A stretch of DNA of 64,000 bases from Acidobacteriota bacterium (GCA_029263395.1 JAJCXO010000156.1:1-64000), one strand, 5' to 3'. Shown: positions 1 through 9,678, numbered from the stretch's first letter. Numbers and translations: made by a program. Notes: generated by a model from the letters alone, not told the origin.

Positions 1-1440
1 GCCACGGCTGGCGCCAGCGCCAACTCCGGCCTCACCCAGGTGCGTTACCGCTGGAACGCCGCCCTCAACGGCACCTGCACCAACGGCACGGTCACTTCGT
101 CGGGCACCACCTTGACCGCTCCAGCTGGTGACAACACCCTCTACCTGTGTGCCAAAGACAACACCGGACGGGTCGGCCAGTGGAACGGCACCTACCGGGT
201 CGACTCGGGAGCACCCACGCAACCTGGGCCGACCACCGTCAGCTGCGCCTACGCTCCGTCCGGCGATTGCTGGGTCACCGGCAACTTCAATGCCAGTGTC
301 ACCCCAGCTTCCGACCCGTCGGGCATCGATGGCTATCAGATCTGCCGCAGCCAGGACTCCCTCGGTGGTTTTGCTGGATGTGACGTCAACCTCACCCTCG
401 ATGGCGGTACCTCGATCAACGTCAGCGGCAACCACCTGGCCAGCGATGGCTTCCGTCGTGCCTACTATTTCCGCGCCAAAGACAACACCGGCAACTGGGG
501 GCCTTGGAACACGCCCCGTTACGTGCGCGTCGATCGCCACAACCCGACGGTCAGCGCCAACAACGCCTCCCCCGAGTGGTTCGAGAGTCGCACCGCAACG
601 ATCACAGCGGCCGACACTGCGACCGGCGCCAGCGCCAACTCCGGTCTCGTCGATGTCCGTTACCGTTGGAATGCAGCGCTCAACGGCGCCTGCACCAACG
701 GCACTGCCACCTCTCAGGGAGCCACCTTGACAGTGCCCGAGGGCGACAACGTGCTCTACCTCTGCGCCAGAGACAACACCGGGCGGGTGGGCGCTTGGAA
801 CGGCATCTATCGGGTCGACGCCGGAGCACCCACCCAACCCGGGCCGACTACCGTCAACTGCGCCCTCACCGCTCCTGGCGATTGCTGGGTGACCGGTGAC
901 TTCGTCGCCAGTGTCACTCCCGCCAACGACGGCGGTTCCGGGGTCGCTGGCTATCAAATCTGCCGCAGCCAAGACTCCACGGGCGGCTGGGAAGGATGTG
1001 ATGTCAACCTCAGCCTGAACGGCGGGCCCTCGATTACGGTCAGCGGCAACCACCTGCCGACCGACGGCTTCCGGCGTGCCTTTTACTTCCGGGCCAAGGA
1101 CAATAACGGCAACTGGGGACCGTGGAACATACCGCGTTATGTGCGGATCGACCGCCACTCACCAACAGTGAGCGCAACCAACGCCTCCAGCAACTGGTTC
1201 ACCAGCCGTGCGGCGACCCTGACCGCCGACGACGCGGTCGGTGGTGCGGCGGTCAACACCGGTCTGGCTGAGATTCGCTACCGCTGGAATACGGCGCTCA
1301 ACGGCGCCTGCACCAACGGCACCGTCGTCACCTCGGGCACCACCCTGAGTGCCTCCGAGGGTGACAACACCCTTTACCTGTGTGCTCGCGACAACGCTGG
1401 TCGGGTCACACAGTGGAACGGCCAATATCGGGTTGACACC
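1..1440 (+). repeat. ~615-618 bp tandem coding repeats
   Basis: The codons for (V/I)RYRWN recur at 40, 655 and 1273, giving periods of 615 and 618 bp. The copies are highly similar at nucleotide level and stay in frame, so the repeat is translated. The first copy is cut by the window edge and the third ends near the VDTIAPT segment. Confidence 0.85.
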
Positions 1441-4344
1441 ATCGCTCCGACCCGTGACTCGGTCACGGTGTCGTCTCCAGCTTGGTCGATCGCCGATGGC
1501 AGCACCTATGACATCGTGGTCAAGGCCACTGATGTCGGCAGTGGGATTCGCGAGCTGCGAGCCCTGATCAACCACCAGGGCGGAAACGCTGCGAACCCAC
1601 GCGGCAACTTCTCCTGGCGACACGACTCACTGTCTTATCTCTGGACAGCCGACCAAGTGCCGTGCACCGGGGGCGGCTTCGCCTCGAAACATCCAACCAA
1701 CTTCAACCCAGGCACGATCAATCTGGTGGGTTGTACGACGTCCCTCGCCGGAAGTCAACGCACCGTGACGTTCACCGTCCGACCGAACTCGACCTTCGGC
1801 GAGTTCGGCCCGATCAACGACATCGCGTCGTGGGCTCGAGACTTCAGCCTCAATGCCTTGGGTTGGGCCAACTGGGACCTGAACTTCAGTTCCTTCATCA
1901 ACACCACTCCGCCGAGGCTGGTGGTGTCGAGCCCACCCAATGGACCGTTGCCACACAACGGCCTGGTGTCGTGGGGAGAGGTCCAACCCAATAGCGGTAG
2001 CGGCAATCTCATCCCCAGGACCTTGCGGGTCAAGAACGGTGGCGCCACCGGTGCCTCCAATCTGCTTTTGGTGCACTCGCCGACCAACGTCGAAATCCAA
2101 AACACCCAAGGTAACGCCTTCTCATGGACCGGCACCTTGGATTCGCCCTTGACTCCGGATCAGCACGACGACTTCACCGTGCGCATGAATACCTCGCAGG
2201 CGGGCACCTTCAAAGCCGTCTTGAAGATCTGGCACAACGACTTCGTACGACCTGTGCCGCTTCGTATCCAACTCGAAGGCACGGTGGAGGCGCCAGAGCC
2301 GACCGTCACAAGTGTCGAGCGGTCTCCCGTGCGACACGGGCAGCAGAAGATCATCATCGTACGGGGCACCAACCTGCACAACGCATCGGTCCACATCGGT
2401 ACCGAAGCTCCAGAAGAAGGTCAGCCACCACCGCAGCGGGTTTATCCAACCGCTGAGCTGGTGACCATCAACTCGGCAGGCACGCGCCTGGAAGCCCGGA
2501 TCGATGCAAGGGCAGCCGGCATTGATGGCTTCTACAACCTCGGCATAGAGACCTCCGGCGGTGTGGCTGGTGCCCAATTTCGGGTGGTGCCACCTAACCC
2601 GGTTGTCGACGTGTTCACTCCGTCACAAACCGTCCAGGGCAATATCCATGTGTTGACCCTCAACGGCGTCAACCTGCAAGGGGCCAACGTGGTGCCGATG
2701 AATCCGGCGGTTAAGGTCCTCGACCTCGACAACTCGGACGACACCAGCCTGATGGGGTTGCTCTACGTCGATAGTGGTGGCCCGGTCGGACCGACAGAGA
2801 TCATGATCGAAGGTATCGGTGGCGACACTCAGCTGCCGATCACCATCGTGCCGGATCTCAGCAAGGTGACAAAACAAACCAGAACGATGGACATCCCGGG
2901 CCGGTCAGACAATCCCGAAGTGCCCAACGTCCTGCTGCAGGAACCCACCTTCCTGATCGGCGACAGCAATCTCTTGCCACCTGGTAGTCGACTGAGGCAA
3001 GCCGACGAAATCGATGACAAGAGTCATGATCACGAGACCCTCGACGCCGGTGAAGACAAGATGTTCTGTTTCACCTTCAGCGCCCGCTCACGGCGTAGTT
3101 TCTCTGCCATCCTGTTATCGCTGTCGGATCAGTTCGGCAACCCGATCACACGAGCGACTCTCAATCAGCTCGCTCCCGGAAGCCGGCTGAATTTCAACTC
3201 TCTGACGTTGGCGGTCTCAGGCTTTATGGAAGTCGAATTCCTATTCCGGATCTGCAATGGCCACATCACGGATCTCTACTTCTGCTTCCGCGGCAGTATC
3301 ACCTTCATGGTGCCCTTCGTTGGCGGTCAGAACTTCAGCTTCAGCATCTGCGCGGGCCAACCCGGAGGGTGGCTCAATCTCAGTGCCAACGGCTTCATCA
3401 CCAACCACAATTGGAGTAGCAACAGCGGCTGTGCCTCGGTGACCGATAACAACCCAACCTCTCAATCAGGGTCGCGATCGGGAGAGATCTCAGTCGATTG
3501 TTGTGGCCAGTCAGAAATCCGCCTGCAGACCAGTGGTGTTGTGTTTGATCAAACCTTCAACGTCGAAGGTCCGGTAGCCACCATCAGCCCATACTGCCCG
3601 GCAACCGACAACAACAACTTTCACGCTGTGATCCGGGCATTCATCCCAGCCAACTACGTGACATCACCCAACCCCTTGGATATCTGCCGACAGTTCATTC
3701 CGCCGAGCACCTTCATCACCAAGGACCGGATCTTCGCCGGTGACGATCGCGGGTTCGACCCCAACCCGGAGCGCAAGAACTTGCCACCCTTGGATCCCAA
3801 GACCTATCGCATGCAGCAAGAGATCACCATGATCCCCGACGAAAGTCGCAGCAGCCAGGGGTACTTGTCAGGAACGCACTTCGCGGGTGCAGGTGAAACC
3901 CTCACCTACACCGAGGCGACCATCGCAGACGGCATCCTGACACCTGCGGACTTTGACTGGCCCAATCTGCACGATTGCATCAAGTTCGAAGACTGGGCAG
4001 TCGCGACTCTGGATCGGAGCTTCGAGGTCCAACGCCTGACACCGAACAAAGTGAAGGGTACCTACACAGCGGCTGGCGCCGACCCGCTGTCGGCCTTCTC
4101 GCCGAATATCAACTGGACCTTCGAAATCACTCTCGAAAAACCCAATCCACAAACGGTGGCGTGGACCGTTCACGCTCGCCACGACTGTATGCCAGCCTAC
4201 GAGATCTACATCAACGATCAATTGGTCTACAGCTTCATGCCCGATGGCATCAACGGCAACACCATCAACGAATCCGAATTCCTCTTCTGTCTACCGCCAC
4301 CGCTCAACGTGGACCGAGTGGAATCCGGTGTGTTCGAATTTTGA
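1..4344 (+). CDS. secreted tandem-repeat, Cys-containing protein (5' end outside window)
   Basis: The frame is open from base 1 and the residues before the first possible GTG (40) match the repeat unit, so this is the C-terminal ~1447 residues of a longer protein. It begins with nearly three ~206-residue repeats (RYRWNAALNG, CTNGT, LYLCA, GDCWVTG, GYQICRSQ and YYFRAKDN motifs) with regularly spaced Cys, which suggests disulfide-bonded extracellular modules. Next come Ig-like segments, an ASH/HYDIN-like region (about residues 640-760), two IPT/TIG-like segments starting VTSVERSPV and VVDVFTPSQ, and an unassigned C-terminal part with more Cys. No catalytic motif or membrane anchor is visible. 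The HEAT-repeat gene follows 16 bases after the stop, so the two probably share a transcript. A surface or adhesive role is inferred from architecture only. Confidence 0.85.
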   Translation, partial: ATAGASANSGLTQVRYRWNAALNGTCTNGTVTSSGTTLTAPAGDNTLYLCAKDNTGRVGQWNGTYRVDSGAPTQPGPTTVSCAYAPSGDCWVTGNFNASVTPASDPSGIDGYQICRSQDSLGGFAGCDVNLTLDGGTSINVSGNHLASDGFRRAYYFRAKDNTGNWGPWNTPRYVRVDRHNPTVSANNASPEWFESRTATITAADTATGASANSGLVDVRYRWNAALNGACTNGTATSQGATLTVPEGDNVLYLCARDNTGRVGAWNGIYRVDAGAPTQPGPTTVNCALTAPGDCWVTGDFVASVTPANDGGSGVAGYQICRSQDSTGGWEGCDVNLSLNGGPSITVSGNHLPTDGFRRAFYFRAKDNNGNWGPWNIPRYVRIDRHSPTVSATNASSNWFTSRAATLTADDAVGGAAVNTGLAEIRYRWNTALNGACTNGTVVTSGTTLSASEGDNTLYLCARDNAGRVTQWNGQYRVDTIAPTRDSVTVSSPAWSIADGSTYDIVVKATDVGSGIRELRALINHQGGNAANPRGNFSWRHDSLSYLWTADQVPCTGGGFASKHPTNFNPGTINLVGCTTSLAGSQRTVTFTVRPNSTFGEFGPINDIASWARDFSLNALGWANWDLNFSSFINTTPPRLVVSSPPNGPLPHNGLVSWGEVQPNSGSGNLIPRTLRVKNGGATGASNLLLVHSPTNVEIQNTQGNAFSWTGTLDSPLTPDQHDDFTVRMNTSQAGTFKAVLKIWHNDFVRPVPLRIQLEGTVEAPEPTVTSVERSPVRHGQQKIIIVRGTNLHNASVHIGTEAPEEGQPPPQRVYPTAELVTINSAGTRLEARIDARAAGIDGFYNLGIETSGGVAGAQFRVVPPNPVVDVFTPSQTVQGNIHVLTLNGVNLQGANVVPMNPAVKVLDLDNSDDTSLMGLLYVDSGGPVGPTEIMIEGIGGDTQLPITIVPDLSKVTKQTRTMDIPGRSDNPEVPNVLLQEPTFLIGDSNLLPPGSRLRQADEIDDKSHDHETLDAGEDKMFCFTFSARSRRSFSAILLSLSDQFGNPITRATLNQLAPGSRLNFNSLTLAVSGFMEVEFLFRICNGHITDLYFCFRGSITFMVPFVGGQNFSFSICAGQPGGWLNLSANGFITNHNWSSNSGCASVTDNNPTSQSGSRSGEISVDCCGQSEIRLQTSGVVFDQTFNVEGPVATISPYCPATDNNNFHAVIRAFIPANYVTSPNPLDICRQFIPPSTFITKDRIFAGDDRGFDPNPERKNLPPLDPKTYRMQQEITMIPDESRSSQGYLSGTHFAGAGETLTYTEATIADGILTPADFDWPNLHDCIKFEDWAVATLDRSFEVQRLTPNKVKGTYTAAGADPLSAFSPNINWTFEITLEKPNPQTVAWTVHARHDCMPAYEIYINDQLVYSFMPDGINGNTINESEFLFCLPPPLNVDRVESGVFEF

Positions 4345-4360
4345 TTTCGAGGAGACAGCC

Positions 4361-5314
4361 ATGAAACCCATCGCATCGATCAAGAAAGGTAAGTCCAACA
4401 TGAACCTCTGTTTCCGCGCGCTGAGCCTTGTCGTCGGTGTCGCCTACTTGTCATTGCCGGTCGCCGGCAACGAGGCAACCGCGGCTGACACTGGTGCTCC
4501 TTTGACCGCCAAGACCGCCTTGCTGGCACTCGAAAGCCCTCTTCCAGAGGAGCGCATCGAGGCCGCCAGACAATTATCCAAGCTCGCTGTCGATGTTTGG
4601 ACGAGCGACTTCGACCATGTCATGCCGGTCATTCTCACCGCCCTGGATGATCCTGAAGGCGAGGTTCGTGCGATGGCGGCGGTCAGCCTCTTCCAGGCTA
4701 CCTGGGTCGTCTGGGGGGATCTCGAGGTCAGCCCGGAGCAGGAAGCAAACCTGGCGGACGCATCTCCCAAGCTGCGTCATGTCTACCCGGAGATCCTGGC
4801 GCGCCTGGAGGATCCCAACGCGACGGTCCGTGAGTATTTGCTACGGGCGCTGGGTACCTGGATGCCTCAGATTCCCGAAGGCTTGACCCCCAGCGTGCTC
4901 GAACGGGTCGAAGACTCCTCGACCCAGGTTGCCGGCCTGGCCCTTAAGATCCTGGGCCGCGCTGGGGACCGCTCGCCCGAGGTTGCTGACAAGATTGTCC
5001 AGGTGCTCGATGACCGCCCCGACTTGCGGGCAACTGCGGCCGCCGTCCTCGGCGAGCTCTATTCCGACTTGTCGTCCCTGGAAAAAGCTGATGGGCTCCT
5101 CCCGAGCCATGTCACGACCGCTCTCATGACCGCAGCCAACGACGCTGACGAAGTCACTCAATTGTCAGCCTTGCGCGCACTGAGCCGCATCGGTCTGAAC
5201 TCGGAGGAGGCTCGTAGCCACCTCACTCGGCTAGCCGAGGACGCTAGCGAGGAAGAACGTGTTCGCAAGGCTGCCGAGATCACCCTCGCCGGCTTTGAAG
5301 AGATCGACGGCTAG
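4361..5314 (+). CDS. exported HEAT-repeat protein
   Basis: Start chosen at ATG 4361, preceded by GAGGAGA at a normal distance; upstream in-frame codons would overlap the previous gene. The 317-residue product has a basic N-terminus and hydrophobic stretch (about residues 18-36) ending near VAGNEATAA, a probable signal peptide. The rest is alpha-helical with recurring HEAT/Armadillo-like units such as ALESPLPEERIEAARQL, LDDPEGEVRAMAAVSL and ANDADEVTQLSALRAL. Such repeats are scaffolds for protein contacts. Its place directly behind the large secreted repeat protein suggests they act together, but no partner can be named. Confidence 0.8.
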   Translation: MKPIASIKKGKSNMNLCFRALSLVVGVAYLSLPVAGNEATAADTGAPLTAKTALLALESPLPEERIEAARQLSKLAVDVWTSDFDHVMPVILTALDDPEGEVRAMAAVSLFQATWVVWGDLEVSPEQEANLADASPKLRHVYPEILARLEDPNATVREYLLRALGTWMPQIPEGLTPSVLERVEDSSTQVAGLALKILGRAGDRSPEVADKIVQVLDDRPDLRATAAAVLGELYSDLSSLEKADGLLPSHVTTALMTAANDADEVTQLSALRALSRIGLNSEEARSHLTRLAEDASEEERVRKAAEITLAGFEEIDG

Positions 5315-5453
5315 CCTTTAGCCCGATAGCGCTTTCCACGGATGGCGCTCTTCACGTGTGGCGCACTTCAGAGTGTGTCTTCACTGTGAGGCGCGCCATC
5401 CGTTGTTTTCTGACGAAGCTCGCCAGGCCACCGCGACTTGGGCTAACCTCTAG

Positions 5454-6269
5454 ATGATGAGACTGTGGATCCGACGAGAACTCACCACCCTTCTGCTGAT
5501 CGCGACAGTCTGCTTACTTCCTGCGATGGTCGCAGCCGACGACGATCCGCTCATCGGCCTGTGGGAAGGTCGCAAGCTCGACGGTCGCTCGCAGACCACT
5601 GAGCCCTGGGGGCCGTTCTCGATCCAGCGCCACAGCGATGGATCACTGACGGTAACTTATCTCGCCACCCGACTCGGACGTCGTGACCAGGCGATGCGCA
5701 ACGTCCGACTCGAAAGTAACCAGCTGCGCTTCAACATGGGAGGCGCCATCCTGGAAGCCCGGCTTGCCAACGGTTCGCTTGCCGGTACCCTGCGACACCA
5801 CGGCATGGAAGAGGATCTGGAGCTCGAACAAATCCCGGTCCGCTCGGATCAGGACATCCTGAAGCTCCTCGACGAAGGCCGGCTCGGAACAGCGCCGCCC
5901 TTTCAGAGCGAGCTGATGAGTGTCCTCGTCAACCGAGGCCCCGCCGCAGCACGACGCATTTTCCAAGCCATGCGCAGCCAAGCTCCCGATCGGCAGCTGT
6001 GGGGACCGAGCGCAGTCAACGCCTATGGTTACGAGCTCTTGAACCAAGGTCGAACTGCCCTCGCCGTCGAAGTCTTGCAGCTCAATACCGCCGCTTATCC
6101 GCAAGCAGCCAACTCTTTTGACAGCCTAGGCGAAGCCTACCTCCGCAACGGTGATCATCAACTCGCGATCGAAGCGCTGCGTAAGGCCCTCACGCTACGC
6201 CCTCGGCCCGAGGTCCGTAACAACTCCCTCCAGTTGCTCAGAGAACTCGGAGTCGGGGCCGACGACTGA
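5454..6269 (+). CDS. exported protein with C-terminal TPR repeats
   Basis: The 271-residue protein starts at tandem ATGs (5454/5457) with no strong Shine-Dalgarno. Residues 1-28 form a signal peptide ending LPAMVAA. The middle (about 30-130) is beta-rich and starts LIGLWEG, reminiscent of small lipocalin-like or 'DPLIGTWEG' modules fused to serine hydrolases, but no hydrolase domain is present. Residues about 175-265 hold TPR-type helices (NAYGYELLNQGRTALAVEVL, SFDSLGEAYLRNGDHQLAI). It stands alone, 139 bases after the HEAT gene. Function unknown. Confidence 0.75.
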   Translation: MMRLWIRRELTTLLLIATVCLLPAMVAADDDPLIGLWEGRKLDGRSQTTEPWGPFSIQRHSDGSLTVTYLATRLGRRDQAMRNVRLESNQLRFNMGGAILEARLANGSLAGTLRHHGMEEDLELEQIPVRSDQDILKLLDEGRLGTAPPFQSELMSVLVNRGPAAARRIFQAMRSQAPDRQLWGPSAVNAYGYELLNQGRTALAVEVLQLNTAAYPQAANSFDSLGEAYLRNGDHQLAIEALRKALTLRPRPEVRNNSLQLLRELGVGADD

Positions 6270-6276
6270 GTTTTTG

Positions 6277-6309
6277 AAGTCACCGCAGGTTTCGAAGTCA
6301 CCACAGGTG
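6277..6309. repeat. short direct repeat after the TPR gene
   Basis: GAAGTCACCGCAGGT (6277-6291) is repeated with one change as GAAGTCACCACAGGT (6295-6309), an 18-bp period just beyond the stop codon. Role unknown. Confidence 0.6.
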
Positions 6310-6391
6310 CTCCGAAGGTCCCAGCCAACCGGTGGCGCACACGGTTATGAGGCCACCGGTCGACGTCACGAGCAACACGGCGGACTAAGCG

Positions 6392-6745
6392 TCAGCTCGC
6401 GGCTTCGCCACTTGCGTCCGAGGCCGCTTCCTCAGTGGTCTTGATTTCGATCGGCTCGTAAACCGGGATCTCGAACTTGAGCTCTTTGTGACAGGCTTCC
6501 TTCCAGAGGTCTGTCACCTTGTCAAAGATGATGTTCTCATCCTTGAAGATGCCATCGGTCACGATGTAGTTCTCTTGCAAATAGAGAATGTCATCATCGT
6601 TCAGTTCAGTCCTGGCGACCTCGACATCTTTGCCGTTCTCTTCTTTCGTGTCCGGACGCAAGTTACCAAGATTTTCCTCCCACCCCTCGAGGGCCCGGAA
6701 GTCCTTGGCATAGTATGCTTTGCAATATTTACCCATCTCTGACAT
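6392..6745 (-). CDS. small conserved protein next to MbtH-like gene
   Basis: The 117-residue soluble protein starts at 6745 behind AGGAGA. It has no signal peptide or membrane segment. Notable blocks are GKYCKAYYAKDFRALEGW near the N-terminus, a central DDDILYLQENYIVTDGIF and a following DENIIFD; the tail is a low-complexity Ala/Glu/Ser stretch. These blocks look like those of short hypothetical proteins recalled from bacterial gene clusters that make modified peptides, but no function can be assigned from sequence. It lies 68 bases downstream of the MbtH-like gene on the same strand, so the two probably form one transcript. Confidence 0.8.
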   Translation of the reverse strand: MSEMGKYCKAYYAKDFRALEGWEENLGNLRPDTKEENGKDVEVARTELNDDDILYLQENYIVTDGIFKDENIIFDKVTDLWKEACHKELKFEIPVYEPIEIKTTEEAASDASGEAAS

Positions 6746-6813
6746 GTTGCTGAATCTCCTAGATTTAGATCGTCAGGAGCCTGCCGTCAACGCGAGCAGG
6801 CCGATAGGAACGA

Positions 6814-7053
6814 CTAGTTGTCGCCCCCCGCGGCCCGGCGCGCATCCTCTTCCATCTTCTTGCGCAAGCTCAACGGACGCATGTCGGTCCACACCTCTTC
6901 GATGTAGTCGAGGGCTTCTTTTTTGGTACCTGTTGGACCCGCATCGTTCCAGCCAAGAGCGTTCTCTCGATCGGCTGGCCAGATGGAGTATTGCTCCTCA
7001 TGGTTGATCACGACTTTGTAGACAGTGTTGTCTTCTTCTTCGTCCCAGGCCAT
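6814..7053 (-). CDS. MbtH-like protein (NRPS adenylation-domain partner)
   Basis: The 79-residue product carries most of the MbtH fingerprint: N17-x-E19-x-Q21-x-S23-x-W25-P26 ([10 protein letters not shown]), then LGW at 33-35, and WTDMRP at 55-60. Family members bind and activate or stabilise adenylation domains of non-ribosomal peptide synthetases. The Pro normally found in the PxGW element is Ala32 here. GAGGAGA precedes the start at 7053. No NRPS, carrier protein or adenylation domain lies in the window, so this is an orphan copy working in trans or in another process. Confidence 0.92.
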   Translation of the reverse strand: MAWDEEEDNTVYKVVINHEEQYSIWPADRENALGWNDAGPTGTKKEALDYIEEVWTDMRPLSLRKKMEEDARRAAGGDN

Positions 7054-7381
7054 GCTTCTCTCCTCGGGTTCGGCCGGATATCATCCGGCCACAGCTAAGC
7101 ATCTCAGGTGTTTCCGGGCGACGTTGCACCGGCTCTCATGGACGCCCAATCTTAGCTTGAACTGAGAACCACTGTACCGTAGTACAACGTGCCGCGGTTC
7201 AGCAGTCTCGAGTCATCTCAACGAGCGCCCCTCGTAGACTCAAGAGGATACCAGATCTAGTCCTTTAAAGTGAAAGTGGTTTGATCGATCCACTGGATCT
7301 ATGCTCTTATCAGCATCGCACAAGAGTGAGCAACATCGCTCCGGAGTGAGCAAAGATCGACCACGCAGATCAGGAGAAACC
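7054..7381. promoter_or_regulatory. divergent intergenic region mbtH / htpG
   Basis: This 328-base gap separates divergent genes and must hold both promoters. A weak candidate toward htpG is TTGAAC (7157-7162), 17 bases, TAGTAC (7180-7185), overlapped by the inverted repeat TGTAC-CGTA-GTACA (7173-7186). A GAGTGAGCAA direct repeat lies at about 7324 and 7344. No CIRCE element was seen. AGGAGA at 7372-7377 is the htpG ribosome site. Confidence 0.35.
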
Positions 7382-9331
7382 ATGGCGACCAAAGTCGAAA
7401 CCCACTCGTTCCAGGCAGAAACTAAACAACTTCTGGATCTCATGATCCATTCGCTGTATACACAAAAAGAGATCTTCCTGAGAGAGTTGATCTCCAACGC
7501 TTCGGATGCCCTCGATCGGCTGCGCTTCGAAGCGTTGACTAAAGAGGAATTGCTCACAGGTGACGACAAGTTCGAAATCCGGCTCGAGGCCGATTCTGAA
7601 GCGCGCACCCTGACGATCAGCGACAACGGGATCGGTATGAGCCGCGCCGAGGTGGTCTCCAACATCGGCACTATCGCCAAGTCGGGAAGCCGTGAGCTGA
7701 TGAAGAAAGTCCAGAAGGGCCAGTCAGCTGAACAGATCTCAGACCTCATTGGGCAGTTCGGTGTCGGCTTCTATTCGGCCTTCATGGTTTCCGACAAAGT
7801 CACCCTGGTGACCCGCCGGGCAGGCAAGAAGGCCGCCACGTTCTGGGAATCCACCGGCGACGGCGAATACACCCTGTCAACAGCGCAACGCGAAGGTCGC
7901 GGCACTACGATTACGCTGCACCTGAAAGAGGCCAACAAAGACGCCGGCATCGACGATTACACCGATGAGTTTGTACTGTCGCGCATCGTCAAACGCTACT
8001 CGGACTTCGTGACCTATCCCGTGATCAACAAGATCACTCGCGAAGAGGTCGAGAAGGACGAAATGGGCATGCCGGTGAAGGGTGCCGTCGCCTCGACGGT
8101 AGTCGAGGACAAAACCCTCAACTCGATGAAGCCGATCTGGATCCGGCCACAATCCGAGGTCAAAGACGAGGACTACAACGAGTTCTACAAGCACATCTCC
8201 CACGACTGGAACCCGCCCATGAAAACTCTCCAGTTCAGGGCGGAGGGACGGATCGAGTATCAAGCTCTGTTGTTCATCCCTTCCGAGGCGTCGGACGATT
8301 TCTATTACCACGCCTACGAGTACGGACTACAGCTTTACGTGCGGCGAGTGATGATCATGGATCGTTGCGAAGATCTGGTACCACGTTACCTGCGTTTCGC
8401 CCGCGGCGTTGTGGACTCATCGGACCTGCCACTCAACATCTCCCGTCAACGTTTGCAGGAAGATCGTCACATCACCCAGATCCGCAAGTGGCTGACGAAA
8501 AAGATCCTCGATACGCTGGTCGAGCTGAAGGACAACGACGAAGAACAGTATCGGACCTTTTGGAAACACTTTGGAAAGGCCATCAAAGAAGGCCTGTCCT
8601 CGGACTTCGACAACAAAGACAAGCTGCTCAGCCTGAGCCTGTTCGAGACGTCTCACGATGCAGAGAGGCTCTCGACCCTCAGCGAGTACGTCTCACGGAT
8701 GCAGCCGGAACAGGAGCAGATCTTCTACCTCCCCGGCGAGTCCCGCAAAGCGGCCGAGAACTCGCCGCATCTCGAAGCCTTCAAGGAAAAGGGCATTGAA
8801 GTGGTCTACCTCGTCGATCCGGTCGACGAGTTGGTGATCCAGCATCTCTTCGACTTCGAGGGCAAGAAGCTCAAGTCGGTGGCCAAGGGCACCGTCGAGC
8901 TCGGCACTCAAGAGGAAAAAGAGCAGGCCGAAAAAGAAGTCAAAGAGAAGGAAGAGGAGTTCAAAGACCTTCTCGAGATGATGCAGAAGCACCTCGACGA
9001 CAACATCAAGCAGGTTCGCATGTCGAGTCGCCTCACCTCCTCGCCGGCCTGCCTGGTCGGCGCCGAACACGACTACAGTCCGCAACTCGAGAAACTATTA
9101 CAGAAGGGCAAAGGCGGCGGACCGGCGCAGCGCCGTATCCTCGAGCTCAACCCCAAACACTCGATCGTCGAGAAGCTACAAGAGCGGTTTGCAGCCGACA
9201 AGGACGATGCCCTACTCGGCGACTACGCCGAGCTGTTGATGGGTTATGCCCTGGTTGCCGAAGGTACCGAGCTGATCGATCCAGTACGTTTCAATCAGCT
9301 GATCTCTGACGTGATGTTGGCCCGCTTGTAA
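7382..9331 (+). CDS. htpG: Hsp90-family chaperone HtpG
   Basis: The 649-residue protein begins at ATG 7382, preceded by AGGAGA; the frame extends upstream to 7301 but without homologous sequence. It is cytosolic, with the GHKL ATPase domain at the N-terminus: ELISNASDALDRLRF (helix with the catalytic Glu and the Asn that helps bind Mg-ATP), DNGIGM and GQFGVGFYSAFMVSDKV (lid and glycine-rich loop). The middle domain contains the conserved RGVVDSSDLPLNISRQ segment, and the C-terminal dimerisation domain includes RMSSRLTSSPACLV. Length fits bacterial HtpG. It folds client proteins in an ATP-driven cycle. It is monocistronic, with a terminator 14 bases after the stop. Confidence 0.97.
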   Translation: MATKVETHSFQAETKQLLDLMIHSLYTQKEIFLRELISNASDALDRLRFEALTKEELLTGDDKFEIRLEADSEARTLTISDNGIGMSRAEVVSNIGTIAKSGSRELMKKVQKGQSAEQISDLIGQFGVGFYSAFMVSDKVTLVTRRAGKKAATFWESTGDGEYTLSTAQREGRGTTITLHLKEANKDAGIDDYTDEFVLSRIVKRYSDFVTYPVINKITREEVEKDEMGMPVKGAVASTVVEDKTLNSMKPIWIRPQSEVKDEDYNEFYKHISHDWNPPMKTLQFRAEGRIEYQALLFIPSEASDDFYYHAYEYGLQLYVRRVMIMDRCEDLVPRYLRFARGVVDSSDLPLNISRQRLQEDRHITQIRKWLTKKILDTLVELKDNDEEQYRTFWKHFGKAIKEGLSSDFDNKDKLLSLSLFETSHDAERLSTLSEYVSRMQPEQEQIFYLPGESRKAAENSPHLEAFKEKGIEVVYLVDPVDELVIQHLFDFEGKKLKSVAKGTVELGTQEEKEQAEKEVKEKEEEFKDLLEMMQKHLDDNIKQVRMSSRLTSSPACLVGAEHDYSPQLEKLLQKGKGGGPAQRRILELNPKHSIVEKLQERFAADKDDALLGDYAELLMGYALVAEGTELIDPVRFNQLISDVMLARL

Positions 9332-9344
9332 CACCGTCTTGTAA

Positions 9345-9368
9345 GGGCGCACGGCCGTGCGCCCTTTT
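9345..9368 (+). terminator. rho-independent terminator of htpG
   Basis: Perfect GC-rich inverted repeat GGGCGCAC-GGCC-GTGCGCCC at 9345-9364 followed by TTTT (9365-9368), 14 bases after the htpG stop. Confidence 0.85.
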
Positions 9369-9444
9369 GAGGTGAGAAGGAGGTCTGTGACCATGGTAAT
9401 ATGACCAGGGTCGGATAGATTCGAACGAAGTCTGGAGAGTTCCC

Positions 9445-9678
9445 ATGCAGCAACATGTTTCAAAGTCGAGCTTCAAGGCCCGAGCGCTGGAGTATTTTCG
9501 ACAAATTGAACGCACGGGCAAGGAGTTGGTCATCACGGACCACGGTAAGCCAGTCCTGAAGATCGCACCTTACTCACGAGATCCGGCCGAAGCGCTAAAG
9601 AGCCTCCGTGGGTCGGTGCTCCGCTATGACGATCCCACTGAACCCGTCGGGTTGGAGGATTGGGACGATCTTCAATGA
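9445..9678 (+). CDS. Phd/YefM-type antitoxin
   Basis: The 77-residue protein has the Phd/YefM N-terminal fold: SSFKARALEYFRQIERTGKELVITDHGKPVLKIAPY is the usual DNA-binding dimerisation segment, with 'VITDHGKPV' as its signature. The acidic C-terminus (VGLEDWDD) would bind and block the toxin. It overlaps the following PIN toxin gene by ATGA, the normal arrangement for type II pairs, and complexes of this type usually repress their own promoter. The gene starts 77 bases past the htpG terminator. Confidence 0.92.
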   Translation: MQQHVSKSSFKARALEYFRQIERTGKELVITDHGKPVLKIAPYSRDPAEALKSLRGSVLRYDDPTEPVGLEDWDDLQ

